The notes below the pieces were generated by a model, which had not been told where the DNA came from, made no database searches, and saw nothing but the letters and a program-made list of their open reading frames with translations. Of a stretch of 64,000 bases of DNA, positions 51,766 through 63,546 are shown piece after piece. The stretch spans positions 57,621,511 through 57,685,510 of the forward strand of contig OZ020589.1 in NCBI GenBank assembly GCA_963971535.1, written 5' to 3'. The stretch comes from Notolepis coatsorum (taxonomy: Eukaryota > Chordata > Actinopteri > Aulopiformes > Paralepididae). Position numbers and translations under genes: made by a program. Within the stretch, counting starts at the first letter, position 1. Every line of letters starts with the position of its first letter.

Positions 51766-54700
51766 TGACCCCGCCCCCCACATCGCCAGCGTATTCGGAC
51801 AAAGGCCCCTCAGCCGAGCGGGCCCTGTCCCCCCAATAGTACACCGCCTGGCACACTGACCCTGCAGAACATGCAGTCAGCATGGCCGTAAGCACACAAA
51901 AAAGGTTAACCAACGGAAGCAGGCAGCGCACCGGGGAAAAACCAGGCAACAGGCTGTAACCTGAGCCTGGAGCACTGCGGACGAGACAGGCGCCAAAGGA
52001 GTCAGCTGAAAACAGCCGCCCCGGCGGAAGGGGCGTTGTTGCATGACCAAGCCTCCATTTAAAAAAAAACCCACCCAGAGGGGTTGAGGCAGAGAAGGCT
52101 GACACGATTGGCAGACGTCATGGACGTGCAGGGGCACCCTCAACCGGGTAACCCGGGAGTTGACACTTCTCCAACACACCAGGGAATCAACCACCTTGGT
52201 GTTACCCAATGCGGTGGTTGTTCCTATAACCCCTCAAGAAAAAACTCCAAAACACACCTGCGGGTATGCACCGGCTATACCGCAGTACAAGTGTTTCAGT
52301 TTTCAAAAAAGGTTTAACCCAGGCCTACGGGTCGACGAAACAGTACTTCGGACGGGCCCGGCGATACGGGAAGCACAGGGTCACCAGAGGAGGTCAAAGA
52401 CCACCCCAACAGGCCCCTCTCATCCATGCGTGAGAGAGGAGCGAAAAGAATGGAGAACCAGCCCCAAGCACACCATACTTGGTATTCCCAGGCGGTCTCC
52501 CAACCAAGTACTAACCAGGACCAACCTGCGTAGCGGCCAAGATCTGACGAGATCGAGCGTGTACAGGTTGGCATGGCCGTAAGCCATTACGACAGTGCAG
52601 AGTACACAATGTACCCAACCAGGGTCTCCATAGCGCTTAACCCTGTGACACCCGGACCGACCTGGCATTTTCCCCCTGAAAAAGCCCAAGTCCCTCAGGG
52701 TACCAGAACAGCAGATCTGCATCCCCGGTGGACAACGGGTTTAACTGATCCGGACCAGCGTGACCAGAACCAATCCCGTGCCCTAACCACGCCGACATGC
52801 CTACTCCAGGAGAAGGGGCAGATATGCGTGTTGATCTTAAACATGAAAAGAAGGCGCCACCCAGACGTTCGGTGCGAACCGCGCCCGGTGGCCCACCCCC
52901 AGGGTGTGAGACCCCTCTACATATGTCCAGATCCATTCCGTCATCATCCCCCAGATATGAACGAGAATCCGTCGACAACCAAAACAGGTCGTCGGAAGAG
53001 GAAAAACCTCCATCCCAGTTGCTTTATAAAAACGCCGTTTTAACCTCAAGCAAAAGTCATTCGCCTGATTACAGAACACCCCGAGCTAGCACTATACGTG
53101 CATCGGGACACAACCACATCAATGAACAAGCTATTTAGACCTGTCATTGAATCCCCAAGGCGCCCAGGGGAACGACAAGAGGGGTGTGATGCTTCCTAAC
53201 TCCAACTCTTCTTAATAGAAAAGAAGGAAGCACCAACAGTATGTATCCCAGTCTACACAGCCGGGGGTAAAAAAATTTCACATTTTTACATCCCACCACC
53301 CTCCCATAGGGAGGAGACGGAAATCCCCAGAGAGACTTCCCACGCGAGCTGTACAGATTGAAAAGAATATATTGCACCTTGAGCCATGTAAAAGTTTGGT
53401 TTTAGGGCTCTCCGGGGACGAGGCACTGAACCCATACACACTCAATAATCGAATTGAATCGAATACACACACAATAGAGTAGGACTCCTTCTTGAGGTTC
53501 CACTCACCTTGACAATCTGAGGATGAGGCGCTGTACTCTGAGGAGGCTCCCTCACATGAAAAGAGAGTCCCAACTCACAGAAGGCCCGAATAGGAGCTTC
53601 GTGAGGAGGAGCCCTGACCACCCCCCGAAACGAATCCATCATATGGACCTGAACAGCACACGGAAGTCCTACCAACAGAGACGCGCACAGTGACGTACTC
53701 TATGGCGGGGGAATTTCTGCGGTGCACACGCCCAATATTCCAGGGCGTGGGACCAGGAAACTCCCCCCCCCCCCCCCCCCCCTCAACCTGTAATGAGCCG
53801 AACCGCAACGTGACAGGAACCTTGAAGGACAGGTGGGTTTACCCCTGACCAACAGAAAAAAGGGGGAGGAATGGTTACCAGTTCACCCCTTTACGACCCC
53901 ACACCCATGATACGATGTAATGACAAAAAGAGTATGACGCAGTCATAGTCAGCCCCATGAAGCGTCTAACAGCTTCACACAGCGCATGTGCCAACCTGCT
54001 ATCTGATTTTTACTAAAGGGGAACTATCTTATAAATGGCCTTTTTGAGTGTTTAGCATTGTTTCCTAGCTATGTGAACTTATATTAATATGATCTATGTC
54101 TCAAAATTCTCATATTGGCGCATTCTTCCAATTCTCCTCTCACAATATTCACCCTCACTGAACTGAGTCGTTTGAAAATGTGCCTATATGTGATGTCATA
54201 TAGTCACTGCTGCATGTTAATGTTCAGCAGACGGCGCAGGCCACACAGTGGTTTAGGTGGCACCTGCAGCTGCGGCTGCAAAACAGCTCGAAATCTTGAG
54301 GTAGAAAAATGCTGTTTTTGAGGACTTGATTAGAAATACAAAACAATGAATAAAAAAAATATATATATTACAGAGGTGTTCCATAGACTCACAGGAATTG
54401 TGTAAAAGTGCCCAAATAGTGAAAGAAATAGTAAAATAGTTCCCCTTAAGGAAAAAACACAGAACAGAGAGGGCCCTCGCAAGAGCCCCGGTACCAGACT
54501 TACACATGTGCTTCTGTGGCCAGCCCAACCCAGTTGTAGGTCACACGACACACACAACCCATTATCACCTACAAAAAATGGCAAAAACACTCTACAGAGG
54601 AACGCCGTTTTTCATAATGAGAGAATACACAATTCTCGATTAGTATCGGCCACAGGCCTTGCTAAGCACACAAGAAAAAGTGACCAAACAATCTTTTCTT

Positions 54701-56330
54701 TAGGAAAATAAAGTTTCTCAAGCGGTTAGCACAACCCCAACAACTAAGCCAAGGGTTACATCGTATCCCTACCACACAGTGACACAATATAGTGTAACAA
54801 CATGTCTGAGAGGAGGATGAAGAAGTCCCCAGGGAACCGGGGGGAAACACAACCCTCCTACTTTACCCTTAATACGGCCAGTTAAACAGGTAAACCTGTT
54901 AATATGTGAACACACTGTTCATTGTCATTACAGGCTGAGAAAATAATCATTCTTTACTCATATGTCACTAAGCATAGCTTTATAGCTTAGTTTAACCCCC
55001 TTAGTTGTGAGTACACGATACATGAACACACAATGTGTCTCAACACAACAAACCAGATCATTTCACATCTGTAACAATAACCCGATTTGCATGGAGACCA
55101 GTGACAAGACAATTCACACATAACACGACGTATCCTAAATGTAGTGCAGCAACACTCGTTTTGGAAAACATCGTTATTTACAAAACATTTAGAAGGGAAA
55201 GCAAGAAGAAGTGTTCAAGGTCTGGTCAGGACCTTGCCTACCGGGAGCGCAGATCAAGCGAATTGCAGTCTCTAACATGGCACCGAAGTAAACACAGCCT
55301 CCTGTGTTGGACGACATGGGCAGCGCGCTGCTCCAACCCGCCGCTACAGTGCTCCTTGTTGACGCAGTCCTCGCCGGCCTGGCTCCGGGCAGGTTCGACG
55401 AACATCCTCTGTCAAAGATGACGTCGTAGTCAAGAGTGTTAAAAACATGTTATAGTCACAGCACGTTCAACAGTGTAGCATTAAGCTAACGGCCGCTCTC
55501 GGCCGATAGCAGCAAGCTAACGTTACCCAGCCTATTGACACAACAGGCTTGGTAACACAGCGAGCTAGCGCCGCAGCTAACAGCTGACTGGCTAAGACAG
55601 TAGGCCACAACTAGCACGCAAGCTAAGCAGCGACCACCTGAACTCGTACACAACGATACAACAAGTCACACTCAGACAGGCCGCCGTTCTGAAACCCTCC
55701 TCACCTTTTAAGAGAAAAGAGAAACAAGATGTTAACACAGTTTTAGAACAGTGATTTTACCAACATCCGGCGGAGCCAGCACAATTCCCATCTGGGCTGT
55801 AGCTGACTTGAACATGGATTTTCCGATAACGAACAACCATGCTCACATTTCCTCGTTTAGGGTAAACTCTCATTTGCATATGAGAGACGGGGCCTATACG
55901 GTGACAGAGAACTACCCACGCGTCCAGAGATCCTGGGATCACCAGTTCTACTGGCCGTGGCCCACTAGTTGCTATAATGGGCTTCAAACCAAGGTCCTCC
56001 GCCGTCGCCTAAGAGGCTGAACAAAGGACCCTAATCTGGGGCCGGTGTTCGTAAACATTGTTAGCTAACCCCCATAGCACTAACAGACAAGTGGAGCTCG
56101 CAAGAAAAACATTACTCACCAACCTGGAACCCACCGCTTCTCACAACAGCGGCGCGTCCTACAGTCCAGCTGTGTCGCTGAAAGGTTTTACCGCAACCAG
56201 CCACAGCAAGAAAGACTGCAGTTGGGAGGCATGTAGCGGCGTGCTCCCAATACGAAAACCGGTGGAGGTTTTTAGAATGATCACCATCTTCCAGACACTC
56301 CAGTGACGAAGACAATATCGCCGTATTTTC
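51680..56330 (-). mobile_element. DIRS-E: DIRS-like derivative, minus strand
   Basis: Patchwise match to DIRS-B: leader 54440-55400 with 17700-18980, and 53500-54000 with 17200-17600. It matches DIRS-F on the opposite strand: 52420-52720 with 61700-61860, and 51690-51800 with 62640-62760. Its 5' part (55400-56030) matches DIRS-D inverted. The recombinase end is a decayed remnant (frame 51665-52105). The terminal module is missing because the copy stops at 51680 in the gag-like ORF of element D. Homopolymer C lies at 53762-53783. Confidence 0.7.
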
Positions 56331-59300
56331 TCGAAAATAGTGAGAGAGAAAATAAAGATATGATGTCAGCGTATCTCTTGTTTTCCAACTCTTCTCCTAC
56401 TATCACATCACGTCAAGTGGGGATCTACCGAGGCACTTCCTTGTGGTGAAAGCGAGAAAGGAGGCGAGGGGGTGGCCCCACCCCTGCTTATATAGGTAAG
56501 CTGATAGGGGTGTGGTCAGACAAATATTAAAGGGGCCCTCTCTTGGTCTGTGTTTTTCTTCCTTTGAAAAATTCAGATGGCAGGTTCGCACATGAGTCTA
56601 TGTGAAGCTGTTAACGCTTCATGTAGCATGCTATGACTGGTGTCATGGCTCTGCTTTGTCATTGAATCGTATCAGGGGTGAGGGGTCATGAGGGGGTGAA
56701 CTGGTAAAACCTTCCTCCCCTTTTTCTGATTGGTCAGGGGTCAAAACCTCCTGTCCTTCGGGCTTCCTGTCACGTTGCTGGATCAGCGCGTCACAGGGTA
56801 GGGGGGGGGGAGGGAGTTTCCTGGTCCCACGCCATATTGGACGGTGGGCCACGGAATTCCCCCCACCATAGAGTACGTCACTGGGCGCGTTTCTATTGGT
56901 TAGACTTCCGTGAGTTATTCAGGCTCCATGTTGTGGACCTCTGTTACAGGGAGTTTCAGAGCCTCCTCCTCAGGGAGTTATATACTCGTACTGGCATCGC
57001 GTCCCACTCCTAAGCCATACCGAGATATACCTCATCGCATGTACCTAGTGTACTCCATCAACGAATAAAAACCAATACACTCAGCACCTGCCAGGCCCCG
57101 CCCTACTGCCGTACTATATAGTACTAGGCGTGGCCACCACTCACTCTTCCTCTATTTTCGTTTCCATCATAGCGGATGCATGACACCCTATGCAACTAGT
57201 TGATATGAAAAGTTTAGAGAAATTAGGTTGAGTGCTTACCGAAGATTTGCCTACCCCTGAAATCTTCGCGGCATGTTCTGGTGGCGCTCGTATGGGTTCT
57301 GCGACTCTGCAGTGGGATGCATTTCGATGCATTTCAGCGTCAAGTTCTGTAGTCTCCTTGTCTTGTTGACAGCAGACAGAGGGACAGCGTGTGAGGTGTA
57401 GCTATCGAGCTACCTCGCACAAGGTAGGACTTGCGCCACTAGGCATTATCGCTGGTGTTAGTAAATGCTGCTTGTTGTGAGTTGTATATTTGCGCCAGGG
57501 GCAGGATGTTTGGGTAAACGTCCCTCTGAGGGGACGTTTCCCAGGCTGTCCTGGAGCACGCTGCTAATACTAAATGCTATAAATGCTGGGTCACTGTTCT
57601 ACTGTTCCCCGCTGTGGGATGTCACTAGGCATGACAATGCTGGCGTTTGTGATGTGCTCGAGTTGTCCCGAGAGACAACCGAGTTGTGTATTGGCGCAAG
57701 CGGCGGGATATCTGGGTAAACGTTGTTTTCCCCGTTATCCTGGAGCGCGCGGCTAACGCTATGCTATATTGGGCTTCTGTTTCTGTTCTGTCTCTCTGCT
57801 ACGGGAATGTCTGTCTATACTACAGTCTTCCCTCCTCTCAACCATTCATGCTGACGGTCAATCGGTGTCTACTGGGGGAGTATTGTGGGGGGGGCTTTGT
57901 TTACCTTTCATGGGTAAATGGGCTGAGGTCTAGGGCTGGTGTGCTGTTGTGAATATTATGAATGAATGCGGGACTGGTTCTCTCTGGTCCACATCCCCTT
58001 AACGTTGTGTGCATGGGCTTGCCCATCCTACAGTATATTTGTGGTGTTAGTTAATTTATTCATTAACCCCTTCATTGTGCACACCACAGTGGAGGTTGCT
58101 GGTTGCAACCACCACTGGTGCTCCGTGTTAGCATCAGTCCTTTGCTTTTGACATGTTGAAACAGTGCCCCGCCCGGCCGACGCCATGAGGTGGGTCGGCC
58201 CGGCGAGTGGCTGGTGGGCTGCTAAAGCCTGTACCGCCACGGTATGGAATTGGCAGCGATTAGCAACTGTGTTTCGAATTGATGTTTTTTCTATCAAAAA
58301 ATTGTGTCTGGTGGTGGGGCCTTGAGGGCCAGCCGACGTCAACACATCGCGCGAGGTTGTTGACGTTATTAGCTTTGACCTAGCCGCAAGCTATAACCGT
58401 TCAGGGCTCCCCTCTCCGCAGAGGATCTTGGTCTTCCGCTGGAGCGCGGGCGGTATTTGTCCTAGGCCCCACACCGCCTCACACCGCGCAGCCAGAAGAA
58501 GAGAGAGCACGCCCTCGTCAGCGGCGATGACGAGGCCCTCGACAGGCGGCCATGTTTTCCCCCGCCATAGGTATCCTGGAGGTTGAATCGACAGGTGTCC
58601 ACAAGGCCGACAGCCTTGGCGGCCGAGGGATCGACCATGTTGGATAAGCTCGGCTTGGAATATACAAGCCGTCGCCGTCCTGCCGCGATCAGCCCGCTCT
58701 CCGATCACTCCCTCCCCCAACACCAGCGGAAAAGGGGCTCTGATTGTTGCCTTTGGCTGCGGGCCGCGTGCCTTCGTTGAAGCGCGTGCGGCCCCACTTT
58801 TCGCTTATCATGGGGACAGGGGCTGACAGACAGTTGATGGCTGAGCCTGGGTCTGTCCATGAGAATGTTGTGCTGTCAAGCGGCTCCCACACCATAAGCT
58901 GTGTTTGGTTGAGCCTGGTGTTCCGTCTGTCAACTATAAGTGTTGTCAGCAGGGGGGCTCGAAACCTTTTTTGAGGCACACAGTGCGGGCTTCCCCGACC
59001 TCGCCTTCGCCAGGCCAGGTATCAAGTTGGTGCCTCCCACTCCTGAAAGATTGGCAGTGGTCTCGCAGGCGTGCGTGATTTGGGTGGTAGTAATATCACT
59101 GCAGGGCTACGGTGTGTAGGAACCCATGGGGGCCTCACACCTTGCATGTCCGGCTGCAGAACAACTCCTCAGCATGTTCTGGAGGGGTGTTCAGTGGGGG
59201 AGTTTTTGTCACCTAGAACTGATGTCAGCTTCCCCCGTATCAAACCGGCCCTTTCTGTCGGGGTCCCCCCTTGGGCGCGATTGCCTCGTGGGTAGGGTCA

Positions 59301-59414
59301 GATGTCCCGACACGGAACGCTCTGCTCGCACGGGTCCAGGGTTGGCTACGCACAGCGGGTGGGACCGGGCCGCCTATCTACAGTTCCTAGCGGACCTGCG
59401 CCACATGGCGGCGG

Positions 59415-59918
59415 GTGCGTTGGGAGTGTCATCACCTATGGCTACAGCAGTACCATATGTCGAGGTGGATGGAGAGAACGCTGAGGCGGGGACTTGTATT
59501 TACACAACCGCACCCGTTTTCGGGTTTGGTACAGACCCTATTGTCAGGGTCACCAGCAGTGACAGCTCTGGTCAACGAGATCCAATCTCTGTGGACGAAG
59601 CAAGCCATCGTCGTGGCGTTTTCCTCCCGGTGTTCTCTGGTGCCTGAGAAATCGGGAGGGGGGGTGTCAGACCCATGCTGGACCTGTCCCATGGGAAGCT
59701 GTACTCAGGGCCTCAGGGCTACCGATCAGCTCTTTGTCTGTTACGGTGGCTCTCGTGCTGGTAAGGCACTGTCGAAACAGCGCCTGTCCCATTGGTTGTG
59801 CGAGGGCATTGCCCTTTGCTTTACGTTGGCCGGGCTGGCTCCCCCTGGGGGCGTCAGGGCGCACTCCACTCGTGGGGTGGCGGCCTCTGTCGCTCTCCTG
59901 GGTGGGGCCTCGGTGTAG
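59415..59918 (+). pseudogene. Fused RT N-terminus and tyrosine-recombinase C-terminus (DIRS-G)
   Basis: One 167-codon open frame. Residues 1-80 resemble the N-terminal approach of DIRS RT (RGLVFTQPHPFSG, ALVNEIQSLWTKQAIVV, CSLVPEKSGG). An overlapping frame gives the expected VRPMLDLSHGKLY around 59665-59705. From about residue 98 it is recombinase (TDQLFVCYGGSRAGKALSKQ, then HSTRGVAAS with the HxxR Arg present). All RT palm motifs, RNase H and the first recombinase half are missing. The stop at 59916 precedes the expected GASVEDICAAASWSSPG region, which is readable in another frame with FYLMDMTGG near 59970. Confidence 0.75.
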
Positions 59919-60324
59919 GACATCTGTGCTGCGGCTTCATGGTCCTCACCGGGTCCCATCGTAAGGTTTTACCTCATGGACATGACCGGGGGTTCTGTCT
60001 CCCAGGCGGTTCTGAGGTCTGTGGCCTCTCCTGCTTCCCGTCCTTTGGTAGGGTAGCAGGAGTGTGTGGGTGTGGGCCACAATGTGTTGTGTCACACGTG
60101 GTTCCGCCTGTGCTGTGCGTTCAAGAGGTTCTAGTTCCCTCTTGTTCGCACTCGGGTGGAGTTGACTGCCATCCCCTCTTCATTAGGAAGGGTGGGGTGA
60201 CGGGACTCCCCTCCCCCCTGATGTGGGCTTACGGGTCCTCAGGGGGTGCATTTGTCGGGCCTCGGGTCCGCTCTACCCCATATCTCGGTATGGCTTAGGA
60301 GCGGGACACGATGCCAGTACGAGT

Positions 60325-60616
60325 ATATAACGACAGGTTATGTATATAACCTAGTTATATGAGTACTGGCTAAGCATCCCGCTCTTAGCGTGCCCTGAGT
60401 TCCCTTGGGGAAACTTTTCTTTGGAAGCGATTTTCCGAGGAAGAGTGAGTGGTGGCCACGCCTAGTACTATATAGTACGGCAGTAGGGCGGGGCCTGGCA
60501 GGTGCTGGGTGTATTGGTTTTTATTCGTTGATAGAGTACACTAGGTACATGAGATGAGGTATATCTCGGTATGGCTTAGGAGCGGGATGCTTAGCCAGTA
60601 CTCATATAACTCGTCG
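60325..60616. repeat. DIRS-G terminal module with inverted arms
   Basis: CCTAGTTATATGAGTACTGG near 60350 and its inverse near 60594-60612 flank sequence containing GTACTATATAGTAC, a perfect 14-bp palindrome with a TATA core. Confidence 0.85.
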
Positions 60617-60975
60617 TTTCAGAGCCTCCTCCTCAGGGAGTTTCAGAGCCTCCTGTGAGTTCAGACCCTCCCTCCCAGTGAGGGAGCCTCCTCAGAGTTT
60701 CAGAGCCTCCTCATCAGATTGTCAAGGTGAGCAGAACTTAAAAAGAAGTTCTGCTCTGTTGTATGTGTATTGAGCTTGGTGGGTGATGCAACGCAGTAGA
60801 GACGATTTGTTCTTCTGCTCTGCTCCCTACTAGTAGTGTGTATATTGAGTCAGAGCCTCCTCCTCAGGGAGTTTCAGAGACTCCTCCTCAGGGAGTTTCA
60901 GAGTCTCCTCGGTGAGTTCAGTGCCTCCCTCTCAGTGAGGGAGCCTCCTCAGAGTTTCAGAGCCTCCTCCTCGGA
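60617..60975. repeat. CCTCCTCAGGGAGTTTCAGAG minisatellite
   Basis: Irregular repeats of GTTTCAGAGCCTCCTC with a longer second-order unit of about 240 bp (60640-60720 resembles 60885-60975). Confidence 0.8.
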
Positions 60976-63119
60976 GAGTCCTAGTCCAATAGTTACATAG
61001 CTCAATGTTGCAATATGTCTTTTCAATTTATTGCTCACGTGGGAAGTCTCTCTGGGGGTTCCCCGTCCCCTTCTTTAGCAGGTTGACAGGGTATTGTTTA
61101 GGGAGTTCCCTGACTCCTCGCCTGTAATGGTCTGTTGAGTCATGGGTTTCCCCCCGTCATAGGGTACGTCGCTCCCCGTCCCCTCTTTTATGGAGCATGG
61201 TTGACGGGGGCTTGTTTTCCCTCAGCCGCGTCGTATGGGACCCATGTTTTTCTGTGAAAAAAGCCGCTTCTTGTCGTTCTCCCAGGCGGCTTGGAGGAAC
61301 GGTATCTGGGTTCTTGTTAGAATGTCCATTGATATGTTTTGGGTCTCGACGTGTACATAGTGCTGGCCCTGGGTGCTTCTGATAGGAACCACACATGGGC
61401 GTGCACGCCTTGGTTGCTCATCATTGAAACAACGTTTTTATGGGGCAACTGGGATGGAGGTTGTCTCTTCCGAGCGCCAGTGTACTAGGCTTGCCTAGAC
61501 GAATTCTTGTTCATATCTGGGGGATGTTAACAGAATAGATCAAAGCATAGGTAGAGAGGTCTCACGCCCTTGGGGTGGGCCACCGGGCGTGGTACGAAAG
61601 GGACCGTCTGGGTGGCGCCCTCTATAATGTTTTGGATCTACACGCGTACCTACCCCCCTCCTGGGACTGGGGATGGCGGCGTGATTAGGGCACGGGACTG
61701 ATTCTGGTTGCGCCGGACCTGGTCAGTTAACCCGTTGTCCGCCGGGGCACAGATTTGCTTTTCTGGTACCCTGAGGGACTTGTGCTTTTTTTGGGGGGGA
61801 AAATGCCGGGTCGGCCCGGGCGTTGCAGGGTTTGACGTTATGGAGATGTTCGTGGTTGTGTTACTACGTTACCCCTCACTGTTGCTTGCTCCATGTTGTG
61901 TTGTACCTTGCGCTGTGCTAAAGAAGCCTGGTCTTTCTCCATTCTTTTTCGCCCCTCTCTTCTCTTGCTTAGGCAGGGCTGGGAGGGGGCTGTTGAGGTG
62001 GTTCTTATAGAACTCCTCTGGCATCCCTGTGTACGTCCCGGTCCGCCGGGCCCGTGTTCGAAAATGGTTTTCGTCGACCCGTTGGTCTGGGTTAACCCAT
62101 TTTTGAAAACTGAAACACTTGTACTGCGGTATAGCCAGTGTATACCCGCAGTTGTGTTTTGGAGTTTTTTCTTGAGGGGTTATAGGAATAACCGCCTCAT
62201 GTTAGAACCAAGGGGGTGGTTGGTTCCCTGGTGTGTTGGTAGCGGAGTCAACTCTCGGGGTAAGCCGGGTTTGGCCCCGTCTACCTGTGAGTGTGCCCCC
62301 GCACCTTTCATGACGTCTGCCAATCATGTCAGCCGTCTCTGCCTCTGCCCCTCTAGAGAGTCGAGGGTTTTTTGTGGAGGCTGTGACATGGTGCACAACA
62401 ATGCCAGCATACGCCCCTTCCGCCGGGGTGCTGTTTCAGCAGACCCCTTTGGCGCCTGTCTAGTCCGCAGTGCTCCAGACTCAGGTCGAGTGGCCTGTTG
62501 CCTGGATTGAGGGATCGACCTCTTTTGGGGGTCATCTCCCCGGTGCGCTGCCTGCTCCCGCTGTGGGTGTAGCCTCTAGAGTGCTTCGGGGGGCGTGCTG
62601 TAGGGGGGAAGGGCCTGCTCTTGGATGGGCCCTGTCCGAATATGCTGGCGATGTGGGGGGTGGTGTCACTAGTGACCGCCTGGTGGGGTCTCGATGCTGC
62701 AGCGTCGTTGGCCTCTCCAGGCCCCCTTTTCCAGGGGGGTCCAGTCCCTTCCTGGGTCTGGGTCCTCCTTCGCGCTCCGCTGTTGCGGCCTTGCCACGGG
62801 TTGGGCTTTTGCTCTTGACCCGTGATATTGGGGGTTGTAACGAGGGTTTTGTTCCTTCCGTTCGTTCCTTAGTGGCATGTGGGTTGCGCGTTTGTGTAGT
62901 CGTGGGTAAGTCCCACGGTCTGCTCACCCTGTGCGTTTGAGTTGCTAAACTCCTCTTCACACAGTCGGATCCGATACCCTCCCGTCCTCCGCTAGGGGGG
63001 TCCGGGGGCTCGGGTCCTCCCCGGTTCTGATGGTTGTGGGGGGCCTCAGCGGGTGCATTTGTCGAGCTCCGCTCTGCTCAGCTCCTATATTGCAGTATGA
63101 CACAGAGCGGAGCTACACG

Positions 63120-63417
63120 ATACTATAATGTACGCTTATGTATATAACCATAGTGAGATGAGTTTAGTGACGCTCTGCGTCGGACTCACTGAGGACCCTG
63201 TGGTCTTGCCTTGTGGTGAAAGACTTGGGAAGGAGCTGATAGTATGGCCACACCCCTGCTTATGTAGAGGAGCGGATGGGGGTGTGTCCAGACAGATGAG
63301 GTATGTAAAGGTGCATGTGAGAATTTATTCAGTGCTAATACTGATATGGGGAGTATTGCAGTATGACCCAGAGCGTCACTACACTCATATAACTATGGTT
63401 ATATACATAACCGTACG
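63120..63417. repeat. DIRS-F terminal module with inverted arms
   Basis: Arms TATATAACCATAGTGAGATG near 63140 and their inverse near 63382-63405. The interior matches DIRS-B 15060-15190 inverted. Confidence 0.85.
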
Positions 63418-63418
63418 T

Positions 63419-63538
63419 TCAGTGGCCTGACTGCATAAAATTATTATTATTATTATCTTTTTTTTTTATCTTTTTTTTTTTTGTATCATCTGGCGACCCC
63501 CCCACAGTGGCTCGCGACCCCCACTTTGGGAACCAATG
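63419..63538. other. Right end of hAT-3
   Basis: ATT and poly-T runs, then GGCTCGCGACCCCCACTTTG and the hAT terminus. Confidence 0.8.
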
Positions 63539-63546
63539 GTCTAGAT

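Larger units (their letters stand above)
56978..60616 (+). mobile_element. DIRS-G: complete but internally deleted DIRS-like element
   Basis: The left terminal repeat 56978-57150 is the inverse of about 60440-60616 over about 170 bp, with few mismatches (CCAATACACTCAGCACCTGC against its complement). The body has a leader (57150-58380), gag-like remnants (58390-59400), the start of RT fused to recombinase (59415-59918) and the terminal module. 3.64 kb, much shorter than a full DIRS element. It is flanked by the same 25-bp sequence on both sides (56953-56977 and 60616-60640), a unit of the host minisatellite. Confidence 0.8.
56331..63418 (+). mobile_element. DIRS-F: DIRS-like derivative interrupted by DIRS-G
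   Basis: Parts 56331-56977 and 60617-63418 belong together. Terminal-repeat-like sequence (CCTTGTGGTGAAAG, GGCCCCACCCCTGCTTATAT at 56430-56520) joins directly to internal sequence matching DIRS-B 17590-17760, so a leader is missing. The second part has a minisatellite (60617-60975), the conserved CTGGTACCCTGAGGGACTTG region (61763-61782), a recombinase-like remnant near 62470-62940, and the terminal module 63120-63417. It lies head to head with DIRS-E. Confidence 0.7.
47266..63538. mobile_element. hAT-3: hAT element expanded to 16.3 kb by nested insertions
   Basis: Left end CAGGGGTTCCCAACG, right end (inverted) CATTGGTTCCCAAAG. Perfect 8-bp target duplication GTCTAGAT at 47258-47265 and 63539-63546. 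Inside both ends a second match (CGCGACCCCC) is seen. The original element is probably only 47266-47929 plus 63419-63538. Everything between is later insertion. No hAT transposase was seen. Confidence 0.88.

Noticed and set aside
51665..52105. A 146-codon minus-strand gene
   Set aside because: It corresponds to the decayed recombinase end of DIRS-E, and related copies break the same frame at different places.
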